DNA from: Bacteroidales bacterium
Lineage (GTDB): Bacteria; Bacteroidota; Bacteroidia; Bacteroidales; VadinHA17
Assembly: GCA_022865305.1 (NCBI GenBank)
Contig: JALHSP010000116.1
Coordinates: 1-64,000 of the forward strand
DNA: 64,000 bases
Reading direction: 5' to 3'
Shown: positions 44,081 to 53,262 of the stretch, one piece after another
Numbering within the stretch: the first letter of the stretch is position 1
Layout: the number at the start of each line of letters is the position of its first letter
The notes under the pieces: generated by a model
The model's input: only the letters and a program-made list of their open reading frames with translations
Database searches by the model: none
Told to the model about the DNA's origin: nothing
Translations under genes and position numbers: made by a program

Positions 44081-47000
44081 TTAATCCTTTAAAAGTATTA
44101 TTCGCAATCTAGCTGAATATTTTGATGAATTAACTCTCAGAATATACATTCCGGCAGGCAGACCAGACATATCCAGCATTCCCGGATTTCCTGTGGTGAA
44201 ATGTCTGACCTGCTTTCCTGCCAGGTCGAAAAGCAATAAATCAATCCGGTTTGTCACTTCTTCAGTGATGAGCCGGATTGAAATAAGACCTGTAGTTGGA
44301 TTGGGATAAACAAATAGTGATCCTTCCTGATATAAAACAGGTGTTTCAGTATCTGCAAGAGTATTATCCGCAAAGGGAGTGCCATCCTTCAAGACAGACT
44401 GTGTCCAGTAGAAATAATTTGCAGGATCTCCGGCGGGGTTTATTTCAGCTGATGAGAGAGAGAAACCATCACCATCCGCTGTTGATGGCCATGGAGCAGA
44501 GTCATCATAAATAAAATTAATGATTTTATTCCCGATAGCATCTGTTAAAAGTACCTCTTCTCCTGCATTGGAGAAATTACCCTGGTGGTTCCCTGAAGCA
44601 ATTAATCCATAATAATCATAAAATTTAGAAGGTTTTGATACAACAACAAAAAACTGTTTAGGGGCCAGAAGTTTGTTCTCAGGAAATTGATAAAATACTG
44701 CTGAATCCAGGACCAGTCCAGTTAGGTTAATTGCATTATTACCTGTATTTTTAAACTCAATGAATTCAAGATCCTTGCCATCTGTTGTATCTGATCCGTT
44801 TATATAATCCGGTGGATGATAGTGCAGCTCAGTCACCTTAAGATCCGAATAATCCTCTGTAGGCTTGATAAAATTCACCTGCGCTAGTGCGCTCCATTCT
44901 CCAGTATGAAGAATACGGGCTTTAAGAATAGTTGATTTACTTATAGCCAGCTTAACATCATAAAGGCCGAATAGTGCTCCCGAATATACACCACTCCCTT
45001 TATTACGGGGATCGGTACCATTAAGTGTATAATATATAGTCCCGTACAGATTTGGATTTATTATTTCAATTTCCAGGGGTTCGGTCAAAGAAACATCAGT
45101 CTTAGTAATTACACTATCAGGACAGCTAATTTTTGGAGCTTTTATTGACGGATAAAGCCCGGCCGTCTTTAGTTGTGAAATTACATAACTGTTTCTGAAG
45201 GGTATAAATTTATTCCTGATCTTATTAATTTCCGGCAACCAGTGTTCGATTTTATTATACGGAACACCGGAGCTTCTTTTAGCATCGCCCCACCTGGCTG
45301 ATTCAGCAATAATTGCCATTTCCACCTCTTCTATCCTTTTGTTGATACGTGCAAGGGAGTTTTCCGGTGAGAAAACTCCGCCTTCCTCCAGAAGTTTATA
45401 TGCCCGGTCTGCAAAGCGCATCCGGTATTCACTGTTTGCCGAAAGTTTGAAATGAAGCCATTGAGGATGGAACTTATTGAAGTTTCCGATTTCCATCTTC
45501 ATATCATCAGTTCTTGTACCGATATTCACCCTGTCTTCACTGAGTCCGACACCAGGACTATGTGGTTCATCGAAGAGGGAGTGTTCAGAATCATGTGTAT
45601 AAAAAGTGAAACCTTTTGATTTATCAGTTCTGTCATCAATTGCATAGAAGTTATTGCTTCCCTTGTTATTGCTAAAAGAGGAGGCCGGGGCATCAAAATT
45701 TCCTGTATAGAAAATAACCATCATATAATCTATGAGATTGTCAATATCTACCAGCACTTCAGAACCTTTCACCGGTTTACCCTCCGGATCTTTTCCTTCA
45801 ATTTTGAAATAATCAGCATCAGAGGCAAAGCCAAATGTACACATATTCCAGAGCTTTAACCAGGAGTCTAAAACGCCATCAGTTGCTTCAATGGAATAGC
45901 TGAAATTCTCCACGTTAACCTTAATTACATCATAATCCTCATTATCACCTCCAAAATATGTGGATGCAAAACGTTCTTCAGACCGTTCCTGTGTCTGGTA
46001 TAATCCCCAGTACATTCCATTCAGATAAAGGTGATAATAACGGCTGCGGGTATAAGGTTGTCCCATATCCCGCTGGCTGTCTCTTGAAAATACCTCCCTG
46101 ACAAAGGTATTATATGAAGATCCGGTGCTCCAGGCATAATTCTGCTCGGTACGCAGATCAATCTTATCAAACTCGTCTGCACCTTCATCTCCAAATAACG
46201 GGAAATAGAGCTTATCATTTCCATATTTCTCCCTGAAAAACAATCGGAATGAGTGTTTTGGAAAATCATCATTACGACTCCATCCTCCCCTGATCCGTAA
46301 ACCTGCATTTACATTGAATCCATCTGTCCCGTCAGGATTAATGAGCTCAACACTGCACTCCCTTTCCCAGCTCAGACCATGCCCTGTAGCATTGACATAG
46401 ATACCTGAGGCAGGATCAAAAAGATTTTTAAGATCTGTAATAACTGATATTGAAGGTATGTCAAGAAGGGCATCAACAATCTTGTCAGAATAGTCAGGAT
46501 CATTGACAATTTCCTCATCCACAGGAAGATCTATAAATTGTCCGTTTATTGAAGTGGTTGGCCAGCCTCCACCCGGCCAGTTTTGAGTCTTGACCTTTTC
46601 AATGAAAATATATGTTCTGGAGACAGGTTTTGATGGTTTGTACCCGGATTTGGCAATTGATGCCCTAAGTACTACAGCAGGAGTAGCTCCTCTGCCGGTA
46701 ATATTTGCAGGATCTATCTGTAAAGTTACCGGTGAGTCGGATGTAAAACTGTTTTTTGAATTCTGAGGATTACTTCCGTCCAGTGTATAAATGACCTGAA
46801 ATGAAGGGTCAGGAAATGTAAGGACAACACTTAAGGGATCATTAAAGAAACCAGATTGTACAGAAAAGTCAATGCCTATTGAATCAGTAATCTCAGGCAC
46901 GTATTTCTCTGCATAAAGGGCAACATCAAAATAGAAATCAGTGCTGGTAAGACTTACATTGAAACCCTGTACTGCAATAGTATTTATTCCTTCAACCAGG

Positions 47001-47479
47001 TTCAGTGGAGCGGCATCGATTATAAAATCCTCACCTATACCCGATTCATGATTAGCAGGAGCAAAAGCATTATATGCCAGGCTGGCAGGCGCATTGTGAG
47101 ATAATGCCATGACTCCGTTTATCCAGATAACAAATCCATCATCATAATCCGCAGAAACAGTCAGTTCTTTTATCAAATCTTTATTCGTGCATTCAAATGT
47201 TGATCGCAGATAGATTGTGGAATAACTGTTTTGCATATCCGTAAGTTCCACTCCACTGGTTCCGTCTCCATAACGGAAAGGTGCACTTCCTGACGACCAG
47301 CCGGAATAATCAAATCCAGTACTCATCCAGTTACTTCCTAATGCTGCAGCGTCTTTGCCTTTCAGGTAAGCGTAAGTTGAATGGTACGAAAATTCAATCT
47401 GGGCTTCAACCTGAAATGACAATAAAACTAGAGCTGCGACAACCAATATTCCTGATTTATTTTTGTCAGATTTATTCAA
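44081..47479 (-). CDS. very large secreted CotH-domain protein with T9SS sorting domain
   Basis: 1132 residues, exported. Domain order by eye: signal (GILVVAALVLLSFQVEAQ); a galactose-binding-like beta-sandwich (~30-190); a chitobiase-C-type domain (VIYTLDGSNPQNSKNSF, ~200-290); CotH kinase-like domain (~330-690; GLRIRGGWSRNDDFPKHSFR, EERFASTYFGGDNEDYDVIK); a second chitobiase-C-type domain (TIYYTLNGTDPRNKGSG); a lamin-tail domain (VTELHYHPP, LEFIEFKNTGNNAINLTGLV); and a T9SS type A C-terminal domain (SIRLITEEVTNRIDLLLFDL, LPAGMYILRVNS). The T9SS domain targets it to the cell surface or medium. CotH proteins of this type occur in many polysaccharide degraders; the role here is unknown. 22 bp before the GH35 gene. 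Confidence 0.85.
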   Translation of the reverse strand: MNKSDKNKSGILVVAALVLLSFQVEAQIEFSYHSTYAYLKGKDAAALGSNWMSTGFDYSGWSSGSAPFRYGDGTSGVELTDMQNSYSTIYLRSTFECTNKDLIKELTVSADYDDGFVIWINGVMALSHNAPASLAYNAFAPANHESGIGEDFIIDAAPLNLVEGINTIAVQGFNVSLTSTDFYFDVALYAEKYVPEITDSIGIDFSVQSGFFNDPLSVVLTFPDPSFQVIYTLDGSNPQNSKNSFTSDSPVTLQIDPANITGRGATPAVVLRASIAKSGYKPSKPVSRTYIFIEKVKTQNWPGGGWPTTSINGQFIDLPVDEEIVNDPDYSDKIVDALLDIPSISVITDLKNLFDPASGIYVNATGHGLSWERECSVELINPDGTDGFNVNAGLRIRGGWSRNDDFPKHSFRLFFREKYGNDKLYFPLFGDEGADEFDKIDLRTEQNYAWSTGSSYNTFVREVFSRDSQRDMGQPYTRSRYYHLYLNGMYWGLYQTQERSEERFASTYFGGDNEDYDVIKVNVENFSYSIEATDGVLDSWLKLWNMCTFGFASDADYFKIEGKDPEGKPVKGSEVLVDIDNLIDYMMVIFYTGNFDAPASSFSNNKGSNNFYAIDDRTDKSKGFTFYTHDSEHSLFDEPHSPGVGLSEDRVNIGTRTDDMKMEIGNFNKFHPQWLHFKLSANSEYRMRFADRAYKLLEEGGVFSPENSLARINKRIEEVEMAIIAESARWGDAKRSSGVPYNKIEHWLPEINKIRNKFIPFRNSYVISQLKTAGLYPSIKAPKISCPDSVITKTDVSLTEPLEIEIINPNLYGTIYYTLNGTDPRNKGSGVYSGALFGLYDVKLAISKSTILKARILHTGEWSALAQVNFIKPTEDYSDLKVTELHYHPPDYINGSDTTDGKDLEFIEFKNTGNNAINLTGLVLDSAVFYQFPENKLLAPKQFFVVVSKPSKFYDYYGLIASGNHQGNFSNAGEEVLLTDAIGNKIINFIYDDSAPWPSTADGDGFSLSSAEINPAGDPANYFYWTQSVLKDGTPFADNTLADTETPVLYQEGSLFVYPNPTTGLISIRLITEEVTNRIDLLLFDLAGKQVRHFTTGNPGMLDMSGLPAGMYILRVNSSKYSARLRIILLKD

Positions 47480-47527
47480 GTCCTGTACTCTTTCTAAAAT
47501 CCTGTCATCTATAACACCGGTTACTTT

Positions 47528-49348
47528 CTATATAGCCTGAAAGCTATGAAGTTTATAATAATATCCATCTGTTTTCTTCATCAGTTCAAAATGTGTACCG
47601 GTTTCAACAATTCTTCCTTCATCCAGAACAATAATTAAATCTGCATTCTGAATGGTGGACAGACGGTGGGCTATAACAATTGATGTCCTGTTTTCCATCA
47701 ATTTTAGAATTGCATCCTGAACAAGTCGTTCTGATTCCGTATCAAGAGCTGATGTAGCTTCATCAAGGATAAGTATAGGTGGATTTGCCATTATTGCCCT
47801 CGCGATACTAATTCTTTGCCTCTGTCCGCCACTAAGCTTGTTTCCTGATTCTCCCACACAATAATCGTACCCGCCTTCTGATTCAAGAATAAAATCGTGG
47901 GCATTTGCAATACGGGCAGCATTTTCGACCTTAACCATTTCAGGAATATCAACACCAAAAGCAATATTTTCAGAGAATGAGGTATTAAACAGGATCGGGT
48001 GCTGACTTACAATTCCCATGAGATAACGTAAGTCGGTGATCTTCATGTCTCTGACATCCACTCCGTCAATCAGGATGCTACCCCTGTCGGCATCCATAAA
48101 CCGGGGCAGAAGATCGGCAAGTGTTGATTTCCCTGCTCCTGATTTTCCGACTAAAGCTACAGTTTGTCCTTTTTTAATCTTCAGGTTTATTTTCTTCAGA
48201 ACCGGTTCATTGTTATATGCATACCAGACATCTTTAAATTCTATTGATTCATAAAATTCCTTAACCGGAATTGCATTCTCTTTTTCAACAATTTTTTCTT
48301 CAGCCTCAAGTATCTGGTCGATCCTGTCGATAGAAGCCATCCCTTTTTGTATACTGAACCAAGCGGTGGTTATGTTTTTTGCCGGTTGTATTATCTGAGA
48401 AAAAACTACGAGAAAAACTATCAGGTTATCAGGTGACATATTTGCTTGTCCTTTAAGTGCGAGTAATCCTCCTATATACATCAGCACCATCACAACAATA
48501 GTTGCAAGAAATTCGCTCAGCGGGGACGCCAGATAATGTTTGCGAATCACTCTTTTGAAAATTTTGGAATAGAGTTCATTGGTAACACTGAATTGTTCCT
48601 TCATCTTCTTTTCAGCATTGAAACCCTTGATAATCCTCAGGCCGGTAAGAGTTTCCTCAACAACCGACAACAAACGTCCGAGGTGCTGCTGTCCAACCAG
48701 TGAGGAAGATCTCAGGGTACGGCTCGTTCTTCCAATAAGCCAGCCACTGACAGGCAGCAGTGCCAGTGCAAAAAGTGTCAGCTGGAAACTAATGATAAAA
48801 AGGTATGTAACAAAGATCAGTATGTATATTGGATCCCGGAATATCATAGTAAGGGAAGACATAACAGAAATCTCGATCTCCTGAACATCATTGGAGATCC
48901 GCGTCATTATATCTCCTTTCCGTGCATCAGTAAAAAATGATAATGGCAATCTAAGGACTTTATCATATATATTTTTTCTCAGATCACGCACAGTATTGGC
49001 CCTTATGTATGCCATACTGTTATTGGCAAAGAAGATAAATCCATTCTTAAAAAAACTTGCAATAATCACGATGATGCTTACCAGGAGTAAAGCTCCTACT
49101 TTTCCGTTTTTATCAATAAAAGCAGAAAGGTAATATTTACTGAATTCTCCAAAGTAATCCAGACTCATCCGGAATTCTCCCGGGAAAGGAACCTTTTCGA
49201 CCAAGTCAAAAAGGATTTTCAGAAAAGGTATAGCCAGTGTAAATGAAACAAGGGCAAATATTGCACTTAAAACATTATATATTACCCCTTTGATTGCCGG
49301 CCACTTGTACGGTGCTATGTATTTCAGCAATACCCTTATGTTAATCAT
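47528..49348 (-). CDS. ABC transporter, fused permease and ATPase (MsbA/lipid-exporter type)
   Basis: 606 residues. Six-helix exporter domain (~1-330) then ATPase with Walker A GKSGAGKST (Lys407), Q-loop MGIVSQHPILFN, signature LSGGQRQRISIAR, Walker B ILILDEATSALD and H-loop VIAHRLSTIQ. Type IV ABC exporters of this size flip lipids or export drugs and are often called MsbA in Bacteroidota; the substrate cannot be told from sequence. The purB gene lies upstream (17 bp) on the same strand, so they may be one transcript. Confidence 0.9.
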   Translation of the reverse strand: MINIRVLLKYIAPYKWPAIKGVIYNVLSAIFALVSFTLAIPFLKILFDLVEKVPFPGEFRMSLDYFGEFSKYYLSAFIDKNGKVGALLLVSIIVIIASFFKNGFIFFANNSMAYIRANTVRDLRKNIYDKVLRLPLSFFTDARKGDIMTRISNDVQEIEISVMSSLTMIFRDPIYILIFVTYLFIISFQLTLFALALLPVSGWLIGRTSRTLRSSSLVGQQHLGRLLSVVEETLTGLRIIKGFNAEKKMKEQFSVTNELYSKIFKRVIRKHYLASPLSEFLATIVVMVLMYIGGLLALKGQANMSPDNLIVFLVVFSQIIQPAKNITTAWFSIQKGMASIDRIDQILEAEEKIVEKENAIPVKEFYESIEFKDVWYAYNNEPVLKKINLKIKKGQTVALVGKSGAGKSTLADLLPRFMDADRGSILIDGVDVRDMKITDLRYLMGIVSQHPILFNTSFSENIAFGVDIPEMVKVENAARIANAHDFILESEGGYDYCVGESGNKLSGGQRQRISIARAIMANPPILILDEATSALDTESERLVQDAILKLMENRTSIVIAHRLSTIQNADLIIVLDEGRIVETGTHFELMKKTDGYYYKLHSFQAI

Positions 49349-49365
49349 ATTATAATTTGCAGTGT

Positions 49366-50709
49366 CTAGAAGCCGGTGAAATTAAATGGAGTGATAGCTT
49401 TTAATTCCGCTTTCACTGTTTCACTGATATCAAGGTTTTCAATAAAGTTAATTAATGATTCTCTGTCGATCTTCTGGTTTGTACGTGTAAAATCGAGAAG
49501 AGTTTCATAAGGTTTTGGATAGCCCTCCCTTCTTAAGATAGTCTGGATAGCTTCCGCCACGACAGACCAGTTATTATCAAGGTCGTCTTTTATTTTATCC
49601 ACATTTACAATCAGCTTATTAAGGCCTTTAAGCAGAGAATGAAAAGCAAGGACTGAATGACCTATCGGGACACCTATGTTTCTTAAAACCGTTGAATCAG
49701 TCAGATCGCGCTGAAGCCTTGACACAGGCAACTTCATTGAAAAATGCTCAAAAATTGCGTTTGCATAACCGAGGTTTCCTTCCCCGTTCTCAAAATCGAT
49801 AGGATTGATTTTATGTGGCATTGCTGAGGAGCCTATTTCGCCTTTTTTTATCTTCAGGTTGAAATAATCCATAGAAATATACGACCAGATGTCGCGCGCC
49901 AGGTCGATCAGTATCACATTGATCCTGCGCATATTATCAAATAATGCGGCAAGATTATCGTAATGTTCTATCTGTGTGGTTGGCTGTGAACGCTGAAGTC
50001 CGAGTTCCTCATTCACGAAGTTATTTGCAAAAGACACCCAGTCAATATCGGGATATGCAACCTTATGAGCATTTAGATTACCAGATGCACCTCCGAATTT
50101 AGCGGAATAAGGAATCTGTCCGAAATATTTCGATTGTTCATCGATTCTTGAAATGAATACCGCAATCTCCTTACCTAGACGCGTCGGAGTTGCAGGCTGA
50201 CCGTGAGTTCTGGCCAGCATCGGTATTTCTTTCCATTCTTCAGCAAAATTGGCAAGCGCTTCTCTAAGCTCAAAAAGAAGCGGAAAATATACATTGATCA
50301 GGGCATCTTTAAGCGACAGAGGAATGGCAGTGTTATTAATGTCCTGGGATGTGAGGCCAAAATGAATAAACTCACTCCATCTGCCCCACCCTGCATGAAA
50401 AAACTTTTCTTTGATGAAGTATTCAATAGCTTTAACATCATGATTGGTAATCTTTTCCCGTTCCTTGATTTTTTCAGCATCCTGAATTTCAAAATCTTCA
50501 TAAAATGACCGGAGGATCTTGTAATTGTCTTTCTTAAAATCTCTTAACTGAGGAAGGGGGATGTCACACAGGGCTATAAAATATTCTATTTCCACCATCA
50601 AACGGTATTTTATCAGTCCAAATTCGGAAAAATACTGATCCAGTTCATCAACTTTCTGTCTGTATCTTCCATCCAGCGGAGAAATGGCAGTAAGAAAATT
50701 TAATTCCAT
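49366..50709 (-). CDS. purB: adenylosuccinate lyase
   Basis: 447 residues. N-terminal LTAISPLDGRYRQKVDELDQ and the fumarase/ASL signature GSSAMPHKINPIDFENGEGN identify the E. coli PurB subtype. It splits SAICAR and adenylosuccinate, releasing fumarate, in purine synthesis. Other signatures: SEFIHFGLTSQDINNTAIPL and MLARTHGQPATPTRLGKE. Divergent from mqnA, with a shared 113-bp promoter region. Confidence 0.96.
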   Translation of the reverse strand: MELNFLTAISPLDGRYRQKVDELDQYFSEFGLIKYRLMVEIEYFIALCDIPLPQLRDFKKDNYKILRSFYEDFEIQDAEKIKEREKITNHDVKAIEYFIKEKFFHAGWGRWSEFIHFGLTSQDINNTAIPLSLKDALINVYFPLLFELREALANFAEEWKEIPMLARTHGQPATPTRLGKEIAVFISRIDEQSKYFGQIPYSAKFGGASGNLNAHKVAYPDIDWVSFANNFVNEELGLQRSQPTTQIEHYDNLAALFDNMRRINVILIDLARDIWSYISMDYFNLKIKKGEIGSSAMPHKINPIDFENGEGNLGYANAIFEHFSMKLPVSRLQRDLTDSTVLRNIGVPIGHSVLAFHSLLKGLNKLIVNVDKIKDDLDNNWSVVAEAIQTILRREGYPKPYETLLDFTRTNQKIDRESLINFIENLDISETVKAELKAITPFNFTGF

Positions 50710-50750
50710 TATTAAGATATTTGAGGTTTCAATTGTTATAACTATATATA

Positions 50751-50758
50751 CAAAAATA
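50751..50758 (-). promoter_or_regulatory. -7 element for purB
   Basis: On the minus strand TATTTTTG matches the Bacteroidota TAnnTTTG box about 41 bp before the purB ATG. The -33 region is a T-run rather than a clean TTTG. Confidence 0.4.
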
Positions 50759-50822
50759 GTATTTTAGAAGTTGTAAAAAAACTGAAATTACGTCATTAAT
50801 TTCAGACTGATATAAATCTATT

Positions 50823-51584
50823 ATGGATTCGTGTAAAATAAGAATTTCAGCAGTAAAATATGCCAATACATATCCGTTCATCTACGGAATGACAAAAACC
50901 GGATTTGATAAAAAAATTATCCTCGAAACAGACCACCCGGCAGAATGTGCAGCAAAGCTGATTAGAGGCAGTGTGGATATCGGACTTGTTCCGGTTGCAG
51001 CGCTATCAATGATGAAGGAATACCATATTATCACCGATTATTGCCTTGGGGCTTATGGAAAGGTGAAAACCGTGATGCTTATGAGTAACAGCCCGTTTGA
51101 AAAGATTAAATCCATCAACCTTGATTACAGGTCACTGTCATCAATCAACCTGGTTAAGATACTTGCAAAAAATGCATGGAAAAAAGAATTCAGGTGGAAC
51201 AGCACATCAGAAGGCTTCGATTTTATAAATATACCGGAAAATGATGCCGTTGTTCTCATCGGCGATCAGTGTTTTGAATATAAAAACCGTTATAATTTCT
51301 CAATCGACCTTGCTGAAGAATGGAATAAATTCACCGGGCTTCCTTTCACATTTGCCTGCTGGACAGCAAACAGGGAACTGGATGAGAAATTCATTAAAGA
51401 TTTTAATGATGCCCTGGGAACAGGTGTTAAAAACATTCCTGCTGTCCTCGCTAAATACGGGAAAACAGGAATAATCAGGGGAGAAGATCTTAAGAAATAT
51501 CTCACCCAAAATATCAGCTACGATCTGAATTATGGTAAAAGGAAAGCTATTGATTTATTTCTTCAACTAATGAAAGAATTATGA
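50823..51584 (+). CDS. mqnA: chorismate dehydratase, futalosine pathway
   Basis: 253 residues. The start IRISAVKYANTYPFIYGMTK and the pattern AAKLIRGSVDIGLVPVAALS are those of MqnA (MqnA/MqnD periplasmic-binding-protein-like fold). MqnA makes 3-enolpyruvyl-benzoate from chorismate, the first step of menaquinone synthesis by the futalosine route. Its stop overlaps the start of the next gene as ATGA (51581-51584), so the two are translationally coupled. Confidence 0.9.
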   Translation: MDSCKIRISAVKYANTYPFIYGMTKTGFDKKIILETDHPAECAAKLIRGSVDIGLVPVAALSMMKEYHIITDYCLGAYGKVKTVMLMSNSPFEKIKSINLDYRSLSSINLVKILAKNAWKKEFRWNSTSEGFDFINIPENDAVVLIGDQCFEYKNRYNFSIDLAEEWNKFTGLPFTFACWTANRELDEKFIKDFNDALGTGVKNIPAVLAKYGKTGIIRGEDLKKYLTQNISYDLNYGKRKAIDLFLQLMKEL

Positions 51585-51978
51585 ACAATGAAATTAATTA
51601 TGATGATTTTATTATCAGGACTTACCGAAAGGGTGATTATGAAGGTATTTCCCATTTATGGGAAGTGACTGATATGGGTGGTTGTCTGCTTGTGATGGAA
51701 AAAAACCAACAGGTCTTATATGTGGGACATCATGGATGACTTTTGACGGAAGAAGGATCCACCTTCATCACTTTGGTATTCTGCCTGCTTATCAGGGGAA
51801 TGGATTATCGAAGATCCTGCTGAAGGAGATTTTTCGCTTCGTTAAAGAAAAAGGCTACCAGATAAAACTTGAGGTGCATACGGGTAATTATAAAGCGATC
51901 AATCTTTATAAAAAGGCCGGATTCGAATATCTAAATGGTTATCATGTATACATTATCAGGAGTATCTCGAGACTTTGA
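51581..51978 (+). pseudogene. GNAT acetyltransferase split by a -1 frameshift at A AAA AAC
   Basis: ATG at 51581 overlaps the mqnA stop and starts MNNEINYDDFIIRTYRKGDY, EGISHLWEVTDMGGCLLVME, a usual GNAT N-terminus. This frame runs into TGA at 51737-51739. The -1 frame continues the homology: KKPTGLICGTSWMTFDGRRI, then LHHFGILPAYQGNGLSKILL with the acetyl-CoA loop (Q/R-x-x-G-x-G/A), to 51978. The junction is seven A then CC at 51699-51707. In the upstream frame this is GAA AAA AAC, the canonical X XXY YYZ slippery heptamer A AAA AAC. Either one A was lost (assembly or mutation), or the ribosome slips back one base. The family also seems to lack about 20 residues after MGG. Confidence 0.75.
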
Positions 51979-52004
51979 CAATTTTTAAAATTGATTTTTA
52001 TGAT

Positions 52005-52012
52005 TAACTTTG
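52005..52012 (+). promoter_or_regulatory. -7 element for the small HTH-like gene
   Basis: TAACTTTG matches TAnnTTTG and lies 44 bp before ATG 52057, giving a leader of about 38 nt. No clear TTTG at the -33 spacing. Confidence 0.45.
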
Positions 52013-52056
52013 GTCTACGTGGAAAAACAACTTAAAACATTTAAAGATATAATGCT

Positions 52057-52302
52057 ATGAGAAAAACAATCACTTTTAATGAACTCCGGAAAATCAAAGA
52101 TCAATTACCCTCCGGAAGTATGAGAAAAATTGCAGATAAACTGGATCTTAATGAAGAAACAGTTAGAAACTACTTCGGAGGGAGAAATTTTGAAAGAGGA
52201 CAAAGTGTCGGAATCCATTTTGAACAGGGCCCCGGTGGTGGAATAGTAACATTTGATGATACAACAATTCTTGATATGGCGCGGAAAATGATAGAAGATT
52301 GA
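52057..52302 (+). CDS. small DNA-binding-like protein conserved in Bacteroidota
   Basis: 81 residues. The first half looks like a helix-turn-helix: SGSMRKIADKLDLNEETVRN then YFGGRNFERGQSV. The second half is GIHFEQGPGGGIVTFDDTTI with a terminal amphipathic helix ILDMARKMIED. Proteins like this are common in Bacteroidota and have no proven function. It has its own -7 box upstream and a strong terminator directly after the stop, so it is a single-gene, probably well-expressed unit. Confidence 0.7.
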   Translation: MRKTITFNELRKIKDQLPSGSMRKIADKLDLNEETVRNYFGGRNFERGQSVGIHFEQGPGGGIVTFDDTTILDMARKMIED

Positions 52303-52324
52303 TCAGATTACCATAAGCCTGTTC

Positions 52325-52355
52325 AAAAGCAAAAGGCCTGTCTTTTGCTTTTTTT
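52325..52355 (+). terminator. strong intrinsic terminator
   Basis: Eleven-base arms AAAAGCAAAAG (52325-52335) and CTTTTGCTTTT (52342-52352) with a 6-nt loop GCCTGT, running into a T-run to 52355. It ends the 52057 gene. Because the apparent in-frame TTG start of the HD gene (52345) lies inside it, the HD gene must start later, at ATG 52369. Confidence 0.85.
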
Positions 52356-52368
52356 ATTCCATGGAATT

Positions 52369-53190
52369 ATGAATCATTTAAGTCCAGTTGATTCTGCTGA
52401 ACAAGAGTTCAGAGATATTCTTGAAAAGTTTTTCATAGATAAATTTGATGAAAGCTCTCCATCATCTCACAATATTGAACATCACCGCAGGGTATGGAAA
52501 TACGCGAAGGAGCTCCTGCCCCATTACAGAAAAATAAATCCGCGTACAGGTTGTGATCTTCCGCAAAAACTAATAATCGCATGTTTCCTTCACGACATCG
52601 GGATGTCAGTTGATCCCGGCGTTAAGCATGGCCATCACAGCAGAAATTTATGTAAACAGTTTTTAAAAGAAAATCATTTAAAAGAGACTGATTTCATTGA
52701 TGTTTTATCCGCTATCGAATATCACGACGAGAAAGAATATAATTACTCACACGGGGAAAATAATATTCTGAAGATTCTTTCAATTGCTGATGACCTTGAT
52801 GCATTCGGATTTACAGGTATATTCAGGTATACAGAGATATACCTGATGAGGAAGGCCAGCATTTTTCAGATCGGAAGAATGATCAGAGACAATGCCCGGG
52901 GAAGATTTGAGAATTTCAGAAATAATTTTGGAAACTCAGTTGAACTGGTCCATAAGCATGAAGAACGATACAGGATCCTTGATGATTTTTTTACTGAGTA
53001 CAATTTAAATGCCCCGCATTATGAATTTGGGAAAATAGAACCGGAGGGACTTTGCGGTATAATTGACATAATAAACAATATTATTCATAAGAGATCAAAT
53101 TATCCAGATTTAACGTCTGTTTCGATGATTAATCACAAAGATCCTTTCATAAAATGGTTTTTCAACGGGTTTAATGAAGAAATCAGCTAA
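52369..53190 (+). CDS. HD domain phosphohydrolase
   Basis: 273 residues from ATG 52369. HD-type metal site: His in SHNIEHHRRVWKYAKELL, the HD pair in IACFLHDIGMSVDPGVKHG with HGHHS, then YHDEKEY and SIADDLDAFG with the last Asp. HD proteins of this size are phosphohydrolases of nucleotides or second messengers. Substrate unknown. It lies after a strong terminator and so has its own promoter. Confidence 0.82.
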   Translation: MNHLSPVDSAEQEFRDILEKFFIDKFDESSPSSHNIEHHRRVWKYAKELLPHYRKINPRTGCDLPQKLIIACFLHDIGMSVDPGVKHGHHSRNLCKQFLKENHLKETDFIDVLSAIEYHDEKEYNYSHGENNILKILSIADDLDAFGFTGIFRYTEIYLMRKASIFQIGRMIRDNARGRFENFRNNFGNSVELVHKHEERYRILDDFFTEYNLNAPHYEFGKIEPEGLCGIIDIINNIIHKRSNYPDLTSVSMINHKDPFIKWFFNGFNEEIS

Positions 53191-53262
53191 GTAAATTTCA
53201 AGATTAACAATCCTGACTTTTAAATCCTGAAAAGATTATTTCAAAATTGCAGTAACTTTTCT

